From NCBI GenBank assembly GCA_009602735.1, contig WELA01002751.1, forward strand, positions 268,920 through 292,314: a DNA stretch of 23,395 bases, read 5' to 3'. The position numbers and the translations under genes were made by a program. The stretch comes from Mesotaenium endlicherianum. Its lineage: Eukaryota; Streptophyta; Zygnematophyceae; Zygnematales; Mesotaeniaceae. Under the pieces are notes generated by a model. That model saw only the letters and a program-made list of their open reading frames with translations, was not told the origin of the DNA and ran no database searches. Shown in pieces: positions 15,405 to 23,395 of this stretch. Each line of letters starts with the position of its first letter. The stretch's first letter is position 1.

Positions 15405-18400
15405 CACACACACACACGTATGTGTGTGTGTGTGTATGAGTGTGCGCGTGTGTTTGGTAGTGGTAGTGTATATGGGAGAAAAGGAACGAGAGGCAAATTT
15501 GTTGGGGACATCTAAGAAGGTGTTTTAACGTCTGTAAGAGCTCTGCACGACAGCCCTGTGACACGTGTCGGCCGGCAGTGTCTAGGTCCTAAGGAGAGCA
15601 GCCGTGCCGAGCGGCCGTGGGAGAATAGTGGAGGGGAGGGAAGGGAAGCGGAGGGAGAGCGGCAGGGCCATCAACAGAAAGTGGGTGACTGGAGACCAGC
15701 GGGGCGCAGACAACGCCTGAGCGGATGAGAGCGTGTTGGGGCAGGTGTGCTGTTTGCATGCGGTAAAGGGTGGCCTTTATAGGAAAAAACCTTCTTCTCT
15801 TCCAGCAAGCCCGGGGCGCGGATGGGAATCTAGCTCGGCACAGGCCCCCCTTGAAGGGGCAGGCGGGGCACTTGCAACCGGGCTTGTTGCTCATGCCTTT
15901 GTGGCCTTCAGACCACAGCAGCAGCTCCAGCTCTTGCTTCCGGTCATTGGGGCCAATATTGGTCCGTCCCAAGAAGGGGAGGCGTCCCCTTGGCTCCCCA
16001 TGCGAGTGGGTCACCCGGGGTCTCTGTTGTACGAGCACGATGCCACATGGCGGCTGCACCTTACGCGAGCTCTCTTTGCAACTGGCTCTTCTTTTTTCGG
16101 GGGGTTTTTGGGGGGGGGGGGCAGGAGGGACGCGTTCACACTGGACGTGATGGCGGTGCCCCAGGGGTCAGGGTCGGGCTTCATTTGGGACAAGCGGGGG
16201 CACGTGGTGACCAACTATCACGTCATCCGCGGCGCGTCCGATCTCAGGTCGCCCCCCGCCTCCCCCTTCTGCTGCCTTGTGCTCTCACCACGAGTCCCCT
16301 CTCCTCACACCGAGGGGACTTGTTGTCTGCTGGGACCTCTGTCACGTCCCAGCCTGTTGTCGGTTTGGGAGCAGCCCCAGCTCCGCTTTGCGGGAACGTG
16401 TTGTCTGCTGGCCGGGACTTTCGCCTAGACCTAGGATAGGTAGCTTTGTGAGTAGCTTCAGGTGTTGTGACGGGGGCGACCGACTCCTGACAGGTGCTCT
16501 GTCCGCCCCTTTTGCTTGCCTCTCCTCCTGGCTGGTGCTGCTGCGGCTGCTGCTGCGGGGAGAGCGAGGGAGCAGGGTGACGCTGCAGGACCAGTCCGTG
16601 TTCGAGGCCTCGGTGGTGGGCTTTGACGAGGACAAGGACGTGGCGGTGCTGCACATCGACGCGCCCGCCGAGCTCCTGCGGCCCATGCCCATCGGCAGCT
16701 CCGCCGACCTCCTGGTGGGCCAGAAGGTGTTTGCCATCGGCAACCCTGTAAGCGCGCCTCCCGCTTTGGCCCCACTCCTTCGGTGCTCAGATAGCCCCTA
16801 TGGATCCGCTGGGCCCCCTTCTCAGGCCGGCAGACAGCAGTATGCTCCCTGGAGTGCAGCAACAGCAGAAGCTGGCAGGTGGCACTGCGTGCTGAGTTTC
16901 TAGACATGTGCGTGGAGAAGAACAAACGGTGGTCTACACGTGGCATGCCGGGGGGGGCTCTGGCAGCGCCACATGTGTATTCGCAGCAGGCCGTTGCTGT
17001 GCTGCCCACAAGCCTGACACGTGCGCCTGCTATGATGTTCGTGCTCTTACTACCTGCGCAGTTCGGGCTCGACCACACGCTGACAACTGGTGTCATCTCG
17101 GGCCTGCGGCGAGAGATCAGCTCGGCCGCCACTGGGCGGCCAATCCAGGACGTCATCCAGACTGACGCGGCCATCAACCCTGGCAACAGCGGGGGGCCGC
17201 TCCTTGACAGCGCCGGAAACCTGATCGGCATCAACACAGCCATCTACTCGCCATCCGGCGCCTCCTCTGGAGTCGGATTCTCAATTCCCGTCGACACCGT
17301 ATGACCTTACCCCCCCTCTCCCCCCCCCCATTGCCCCCCAAAGAGAATCTGAAAGGAAAATGGAAGGGTGCAACAGAAGGACCTTCCATCCTCTCCCGCT
17401 ATCTCTTCCTCAAAAGAGCTGCTATCTGATGCAAGTTGTGATTGTTGACTCCACCTGTGGCTGAGGGTGGTGCCTCGTCGGCTCGACCCTGTGGACCCCC
17501 GGCCTTTCGGATGGGCTGAGGTCGGGGCGCGGGCCGTTGTGGGGGGAGAGCAGGTGAGCGGCATCGTAGAGCAGATAGTGAAGTACGGCAAGGTCACGCG
17601 GCCGGTGCTGGGCATCTCGTTCGCGCCCGAGCAGTCGGTGGAGCAGCTGGGCGTCAGCGGGGTGCTGGTCCTGGACGCGCCCCCCACGGGGCCTGCCGGC
17701 AAAGCGGTGGGTGACCTGACTCTCTCGCGCCCGCTAGCTCGCGAGCTCAGGCGCAGGCAGCTGAATGCTGGATGCACTGCCTGCTGCCATGACTGAGGGA
17801 GAAAGATTGACCGGCCTTCTACTTGGCTGCATGCATCCTTCACTTCCTCTTCTGACAGGAGCTCAGGCTCCCCCCCTCCCTCCCTCCCTCCCTCCGTCCG
17901 TCATCCTGCCTGCCTGCAGGCTATTCTATCCCTCCTGTAAGCTCGTCTCTTCCCCACNTTCCTCTCCCTCCCTCTCTCTCTTGGGGGGAGCATCTCAGAC
18001 TCATTGCGGTCTCTCTTGCGGCCTCGTCGCTGTGGAATTTGAGAGATGGCGAGGTACTTGGGCTGCGGGGCGCAGGGCTTGAAGCCGACGACGCGGGACA
18101 ACTACGGGCGGCTGGTCCTGGGCGACATCATCACGATGATCAACGGCCAGAAGGTGAAGAACGGCAGCGACCTGTACAAAATTCTTGACAAGTGCAACGT
18201 GGGGGACGTGGTACGTGTGCCCCCCACACGCCCCCACTCTGGAGCTCCTCTCTCCTCGCTCTTCTTCTTTTCCGCATCTTTCATGCCAGGACGAGGTATG
18301 TGGTGCTTGTCTCTGTGGCTGACAACAGCCAGCTGGCAGCTCTTGTTGACACGTGGCACCTGCAGGCATGTGAGGCACCTGGCGGCATGTGATATCCCTG

Positions 18401-18550
18401 ATGATAGTCTGGTCTTTGTGCTCGAGCGGATGCGAGCTGACGATGACATCTTTCCGCACCCCTGTGTGTTACACCATGCAGGTGAGGGTCACGGTGCTCC
18501 GCGGAGAGTCAACCACCGACGTTAATGTTACGTTAGAGCCCAAAGATTAG
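14182..18550 (+). CDS. DEG1: DEG1/HtrA-type thylakoid-lumen serine protease
   Basis: ATP-independent serine endoprotease of the thylakoid lumen; plant Deg1 degrades damaged photosystem II and other lumenal proteins and assists PSII assembly. Exons: 14182-14996, 16125-16247, 16576-16747, 17062-17298, 17554-17706, 18076-18210, 18482-18550, giving 567 aa. Residues 1 to about 70 are a Ser/Thr-rich plastid transit-like region. Residues 211-236 ([18 protein letters not shown], then AxA at DADA) form a lumen-targeting signal, leaving a mature protein of about 331 aa, the usual Deg1 size. Catalytic triad: His304 in TNYHVIRG, Asp334 in [10 protein letters not shown], Ser413 in NPGNSGGPL. The PDZ domain spans about 455-560 ([17 protein letters not shown]). 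The segment between transit and lumen signals is unusually long and charged. The start is the first ATG, in good context (AACC ATG). The last intron boundaries are supported by close similarity to Deg1. Confidence 0.96.
14997..16124 (+). other. Large first intron of DEG1
   Basis: This 1128-nt GT-AG intron separates the targeting exon from the protease exons. It holds the (CA)n/(TG)n inverted repeat at 15371-15436, a partly purine-rich stretch around 15620-15690 and no recognisable gene. The last 392 nt (15733-16124) are open in the frame of exon 2, so retention of that part would not introduce a stop. Its acceptor is preceded by T and G homopolymers, ending in twelve G, instead of a pyrimidine tract. 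Confidence 0.85.
15371..15436. repeat. (CA)n followed by (TG)n, self-complementary microsatellite
   Basis: CA repeats at 15371-15418 meet TG repeats at 15421-15436 across a GTA junction. The two arms are reverse complements, so the intron RNA or single-stranded DNA can fold into a hairpin of about 16 bp. Confidence 0.9.
17871..17901. repeat. (TCCC)n tract in DEG1 intron 5
   Basis: TCCC tetranucleotide repeats in the 17707-18075 intron, followed by another pyrimidine-rich stretch around the ambiguous base at 17958. Confidence 0.85.
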
Positions 18551-19283
18551 ACCAGCATACAAAGTAGGATTGCTTGATGCACGAAGACGCATAATTTTGT
18601 TGGTAGGTAAGAATTGCACATTGTGTTCTCAATGGCCTCAAGTGTGAGCAGCTCCCGCAAATTAATATATAGGAATTCATGCGACGCCAGGTTTTTTGCC
18701 ACCGATTAATGCTAGTTTGTGCAGACGGATTAATGGGTGCCCACCACCACGCTTAGGAACTCATGCTGCAGAAGAGAGCTTCACTACTGTTCTTTGTTTG
18801 TGTCCGTGCTGACGACCCTGCAGTGCTCAACTTACTTGAGGCCGGTTAAGCCTTCACAACGTAGGACATTTGAGTTGGAAGAGACCTATGTGGCTATCTT
18901 GAACAGGTCATCTGCGGTGCAGGGCTATTGCAAGTCTTGTGTGAAGCCAAAAGGCACGTCCCATCAGCCGTACGTGTTCACATTCTTATAATGATCTCGT
19001 AGTCATGCAATATCCATCTCTACATCGGCTGTCGCCTGCAAACAATGTTTTTACTGGAATATTTTGACGTACATTGACATAAAAATATATACTCAGTAGC
19101 AAGTCTGTGTTTCTCCGCAATGCACAGTCGTTCATTTGGACTGGGAGGCTAGTAAGTCTGAGGTGAAAAATTATCAAGCTGGCAGCTCAACGGCCAATCT
19201 ACGCCTTGTCCTTTGTACTTCTAGATCAGAGTGAAATGGCCCGACAACATCCCAGTTGGTTCACTCTGAGATTTACTCTGATC
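18551..19283. other. Gap between the convergent DEG1 and FDXR 3' ends
   Basis: The stretch is AT-richer than the genes and presumably holds both 3' UTRs. No clear poly(A) signal is seen: there is no AATAAA, and no TGTAA within 450 nt of the DEG1 stop. A plus-strand open frame at 18737-18991 (84 codons, no ATG start, containing GYCKSCVKPKGTS) is not recognised and not called as a gene. Confidence 0.6.
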
Positions 19284-19284
19284 T
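19223..19284 (-). other. Inverted repeat at the FDXR stop codon
   Basis: AGATCAGAGTGAA (19223-19235) pairs with TTTACTCTGATCT (19272-19284) with one mismatch and a 36-nt loop. A second partial copy, TTCACTCTGA (19260-19269), lies in the loop. The right arm overlaps the last base of the FDXR TGA codon, so the hairpin would start the 3' UTR. A role in 3'-end formation or stability is a guess. Confidence 0.6.
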
Positions 19285-22200
19285 CATCTCGCTTTCTCTG
19301 AAAGAGCAACTCTGAGCATGTCCTCGCCACTTGTTATTTTTTCTCTTGGCTTGCCATTCAGCACCCCTCTCCTAACCTCCTCGGCGTCCACCTTCAGCCA
19401 GTCCTGAAAAGAAACAGCTGGCACGTTCTTATCATCGAGGAGGAGCTGCAAGCCTCGCGCCCCGTGAGCTGGAGAGGATCCAGGTGGCGGTAGGAGGTCC
19501 CGCTCCACGTCTTCTGCTATGCTTGCCACCTGGCACATCAACAGCCACCGTCACATGAATTAGACGCTGCCTCCACATCTTCTGTGGCAGATGAAATACA
19601 CTCCACTTGACAGCCCATGTCAGAAACTTGATAGCCTGCCTTTGTGTATCATCATTCTAAGAAGATTGCCATGCGATCACTCTAGAAATAGCCTTAGTAT
19701 TAAGATGAATAGGTCTCGGGGAACGACACGCACAAAGATGCCAAAAAGTGGACGTGACAGCGCCACAGTCCTTATTTTGGACGTCATTACCCCAAGACAC
19801 GGTAGCACCAGAAGCGTTCAGCTGCAACAGCGCAAAGCAGAAGCTGTCCTGGGGGGCTGCCGACCAGCCAGGAAGGAGCGGAGGGCACAGGACTTGCCCC
19901 CAGCTGTATACAACCTCTCACCCCGACAACTCAAACAGTCCGCCTCTCATCTCCACCGGGGCCTTACCGAAGGAGGTCCTAAGGGGGCACAATCTTTCAC
20001 GCTCATCTGAAGGGGATCAGAAAGGCCAGCCGCTGGAATCTCTCGAGCGAGCGAGCGAGCAAGCCGAGTACCGTGTCCTCGGCGTCGATGAGGTTGGTGC
20101 CGATGATGCCGGTGGGGCCGCGCTTGAGCCACCCCACCACGTATAGCCCTCTCTTGACCGCCGCCGCCGCCGCCGCCGCCGCGCCACCGTCCTCGGAGCG
20201 GGGGGTCACCACTCGGCCGGACTCGTTGGGCACCACACCTGGCAGGGCAGCTCCCTCTCAATCCTTGCCTGAGTCTGTGAAATGGTGGACCCCTTACCCT
20301 TACAGCATGTAGCCCATGCACATAGTGGAAAACGAGCCCTGTGCACGAGGGGCACAGGAGCCGGCAAGTGGCGCCTGCAGACAAAGGCTCGTCACTTGAG
20401 GACATCAGCAAATGAGAAGGAGCGACAATTTCGCAGATCGACAATGAGAACGTAAAAGACGCGCGAGCGCGCGCATACACGCACACCTACACACACACCT
20501 ACACACACACACACAAAAACACACACAAGACACGAGGGGCACGGCACAGCATCTCTCCACTGTAGCCCCTCCTGCAGCTCCTGGCAACGGCTCACCGCCT
20601 CCCTCCACCAGAGTGAGGATAGAAACTGCTGGCTGATTGGACCAAGTACGAACGCACTCACTCGCACGCGGCTGACTTAAGCTGCCTGACAGGCACCCCC
20701 AGATAGGAATTAACCGCTAGGACACAGGGTGCCGGGCTCTCAGGGTGGGCCAGTCCAGTGCAAGTAGTACTGACCTCGGCGCGAGTCGAAGGGCAGGCCC
20801 GGCACGGGCAGCGACTTGTACCCGATGCTGCGCAGCACCAAGCTGCCACCCCGCCACCTCGCGCACGCATGGGGGGGTGAAACACGAGCACTCGATTAGC
20901 CGGCATGACAAAAGGAGGAGAGAGAGAGGGCAGGAGAGTGAGGGAGACAGAAAGAGAGCGAGTGGGAGGCTCCACACACAAATGCACACACGTACGCGCA
21001 TGCAAGCCCTGTGCCTCCCAAGAGGGGCAGCTGGCATGAGCAGGCAGCACCGTCTTGACAACAATGAGCGCTGCAGAGTTCTTCAAAGTGCACCATAACT
21101 TCCTCTCTGAGCCACTCTCGGCGCGTTCTCTGCCTATAACGACACCACACGCTGCCTTGAGAAGCGGCACAAGGCTCGGGCACAAGGAGCTTGCACCCCA
21201 GCTTTTCAGTCACCGTCCTCCGGCATCCGCCCCATCTCTCTGTCAGAGCCACCAGAGACCTCTGCTTGGGCTCTTGGTGCAAGCAGGCATAGGTCAGCCC
21301 GCGAGTTGAGCACAAGTCAAACGGTGGAGGGCGCACGACACCCTTGCACACACACACGCACATACACACACGCGCTCGGACAGACGCGAGCCAAAACAAG
21401 GCGGGACGAGCAGAGACCATCGGAGCAAGTGCTATTGCCACTGGTAGTGGGACACAGAAGCTGCTTCTGCGGCGGTGAGAGAGAGAGGGAGAGAGGGAGA
21501 AAGGGAGAGAGGGAGAGAGGGAGAGAGGGATCGAGAGAAAGGAGACGCATATACCCAGCAGGCAGGTCTTCAATCTCGCCCACGCCCACAGCCTGCTGGG
21601 CCTGGCCCTGGCCTCCCCCTGCCAGGCAGTCTCGTTCCCATTCCACCACGAGCCCGGCAGACAAAGAGGCCCTCTCAGCATCTTGCTTTGCCACTTGGCA
21701 GTCACATGCACCCCCCATCTATCTGCCTGTCAGTCTGTTGGGCGCCAGGTGTTGCGATATGAAGAAGAATGCGCTGTTAACCCCTTGACACGTAAAAGAG
21801 CTGCCGCTTTCAAGGGCCTGGCCGTGAGGTGCAAGCCCTCTGCTGGCTGCAGCGATGGGTCGAGAGCTATGCTCCGACACGCTTTTCAAATGTCAAGCTA
21901 GCAAGATCATTACCCGTTGACCCTTTTCTTTAACAGATTGATCAGCGAAGGGGACGGCAACTGGCTCAGGCACGCACGTCAAAGATGGCCTATGATACAG
22001 GGCTACTAAATGCAAGCGGAGCCCTCGGCAGGACCAGGTTCTACATTGCACAGAATGACCCGCGGCCGGGCGTCAAGCCGCCAGACAGAGACCCGTTCTT
22101 GCTCACGAGCAGAGCCTGACAGCTGGCAGCAACGGGCTAGCTCCGGTACACGGACAGGACTCTGCAGCGCTCCTGTCGCTGAGCTGGCCAGTGATAGACG

Positions 22201-23246
22201 GCACGTGCACGCGGAGATGCTTGCGCCTCTCTTTACCTGCGCACACGCGCGCCTGCGTACATGTGTGCACGCATGCGTGCATGTGCGTAAGCCCATGTGC
22301 GCCCACGGGTATACGAGTGCGTCAGAGTCGACGGGCTCCCTCTCATACGTAGCCTAGCAAGAGCACACCAGGCAGCTTCTTGCGCCTGCAGGCCGAAGGC
22401 GCACAGCAAGAGTGGCAGCACAGGCGCGTCGGCGGCATGCCCTTCATGCGCCCCTCATTCTTATCACAGAGGCATTGCAGAAGCACGGAGGAGCAGCGCT
22501 CCACAACAAGCTTGCTGTCGTCACCGCTTGCAACAGGCATAAGGAAACAGACAGGATGGGCCGAGAGGAGGGGATGAGCAGGCGGCACACCCACCTTGCA
22601 GAACGGTCCTCTCCAGCCTCACGCCGCCCACGCGCTCGGCGTCGTCCGGCCGGGGCAGGAACTCCACGGGCGTGCGGAAGAACTTGAACTCGACCTCGCG
22701 CGACGAGGCGCCGCCAGGTGGTGCGCCCTGGGCGGCCGCCTTCGTCAGGAGCTCAAAGACGCGCCTGTGGCTGCGGCTCAGCTTCATCTCCTCCTGCATG
22801 TGTGAGGCGCCACCGACCACTCAGAGTGGAGACCGAGCCCGGGGGGGGAGGACAAGGAGGGACCGTGGGCGGGAGCTTGTGTGGTGACGGCAGCGAAGTA
22901 TATAAGGGTGGGGCACAGCCGGTGTGGCAAGTGGCGCTCTCACCTTGTCCACAGCACTCGTGTGCAGATCCTCCGCCCGCACGCTGACGTGCACTCCCTT
23001 GAGGCCTGCTTCTCCCCGCCCCCGCAGACACCCGCCCACATTCAGGCTAGCCAGCCTTCTGTTGCACTGGCACAGCAGGGTCCAACTGTCTGGGAGTCAT
23101 CGGAGGGGAGGAGAGGGGAGGGGCGGGGCGAGGCAGACGCAAGAGGACAAGGAGAAGGAGAGGCGCGCGCACCGAGAAGCTCGCGCAGCTCCTTGGCCGT
23201 GCACGCCGCCTGCACCGGGCCCCTCCTCCCCACCACCACCACCCGC
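19284..23246 (-). CDS. FDXR: NADPH:adrenodoxin/ferredoxin reductase, mitochondrial type, C-terminal part
   Basis: FAD flavoprotein that passes electrons from NADPH to mitochondrial ferredoxin, for Fe-S cluster assembly and related reactions. Exons 5'->3': 23246-23173, 23005-22944, 22793-22595, 21618-21555, 20842-20775, 20238-20072, 19529-19284; all phases agree, giving 292 residues plus stop. Landmarks in order: [19 protein letters not shown] (Arg-Arg binds the NADPH 2'-phosphate in the bovine enzyme), [80 protein letters not shown] (Trp and Gly contact FAD), and the C-terminal [14 protein letters not shown] with GKPREKI. Family members are about 490 aa, so the first 200 residues (FAD Rossmann fold, targeting peptide) lie right of the window. 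An Ala8 insert precedes the LYVVGW motif. Introns of 536-976 nt hold CA and GA repeats only. Confidence 0.95.
20045..20060. repeat. (GAGC)4 repeat just past an FDXR splice donor
   Basis: Four GAGC units on the plus strand, read as GCTC on the FDXR transcript, starting about 10 nt downstream of the donor at 20071. Confidence 0.9.
20159..20182 (-). repeat. GCG trinucleotide run coding eight alanines in FDXR
   Basis: Eight consecutive GCG codons on the minus strand in the 20238-20072 exon. They lie in a non-conserved loop between the PNESGRVV strand and the FAD-contacting [10 protein letters not shown] motif. The repeat stays in frame, so the enzyme is probably intact. Confidence 0.92.
20472..20530. 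repeat. (CA)n microsatellite in an FDXR intron
   Basis: CA dinucleotides with CCTA interruptions on the plus strand in the 20239-20774 intron. Confidence 0.85.
21475..21545. repeat. GAGA/GGGA purine tract in an FDXR intron
   Basis: About 70 bases of GAGA/GGGA units on the plus strand in the 20843-21554 intron, ending about 10 nt inside the donor at 21554. On the transcript it is a pyrimidine tract next to the 5' splice site. Confidence 0.85.
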
Positions 23247-23395
23247 CTGCGCTCTTCACCCCACCCCACCCCACCTTACTCCCTTCAGCTTTCCTTCGTC
23301 CCACTGAAAGCTAGCTCAAAACGCAACCTGAGCTGACCCAACCTGAGGGTGCGATGGTGCTTGAGAGGGTCCCAGAGAGAGAGAGAGAGAGAGAG
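23247..23395 (-). other. Window-edge intron of FDXR
   Basis: Upstream of the acceptor at 23249-23247 nothing coding is seen. The stretch contains a GGGGT repeat on the transcript strand near 23263-23275 and a (GA)n run at the right edge (23379-23395). The preceding FDXR exon is outside the window. Confidence 0.6.

Noticed and set aside
18737..18991. 84-codon plus-strand frame between the convergent genes (contains GYCKSCVKPKGTS)
   Set aside because: It has no ATG start, no family and no splice context, and probably lies in 3' UTR sequence.

Overview
This is nuclear DNA from a photosynthetic eukaryote. Coding is split into many short exons by GT-AG introns of about 150 to 1130 nt, the DNA is GC-rich and full of microsatellites, and one gene encodes a plastid thylakoid-lumen protease. 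That protease starts with a Ser/Thr-rich transit-like peptide and no ER signal peptide, and the ferredoxin reductase resembles plant-type mitochondrial enzymes, so a primary-plastid (green-lineage) alga is the best guess. The species cannot be named. Three single-N positions (8965, 9461, 17958) show it is a draft assembly. No tRNA, rRNA, CRISPR or prokaryote-style operon is visible.

Layout. (1) Positions 1-11341, minus strand: 18 exons that join in one continuous frame and encode a HERC-type E3 ubiquitin ligase. An N-terminal seven-bladed RCC1-like domain is followed by a 484-codon low-complexity linker, a UBE3A/HERC-like pre-HECT region and the start of the HECT domain, which runs off the left edge. 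A possible first exon lies at 13655-13911. (2) 13912-14181: short putative divergent promoter. (3) 14182-18550, plus strand: complete seven-exon DEG1/HtrA-type lumenal serine protease, 567 aa, with catalytic His304, Asp334 and Ser413 and a PDZ domain. (4) 18551-19283: gap between convergent gene ends. (5) 19284-23246, minus strand: the last seven exons of a mitochondrial NADPH:adrenodoxin/ferredoxin reductase (FDXR/MFDR type); its FAD-binding N-terminal half lies beyond the right edge.

The exon phases of all three models were checked by hand and are compatible throughout. The genes act in different compartments (cytosol or nucleus, thylakoid lumen, mitochondrion), and I see no evidence that they form one pathway. 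The less ordinary signals are non-coding: a 12-bp palindrome TGNCANNTGNCA found at least ten times, (GCTC)n repeats just downstream of several splice donors, a degenerate 7-nt telomere-like array inside an intron, splice acceptors without polypyrimidine tracts, and a frame-broken antisense ORF inside an intron. I found no convincing new multi-gene system.
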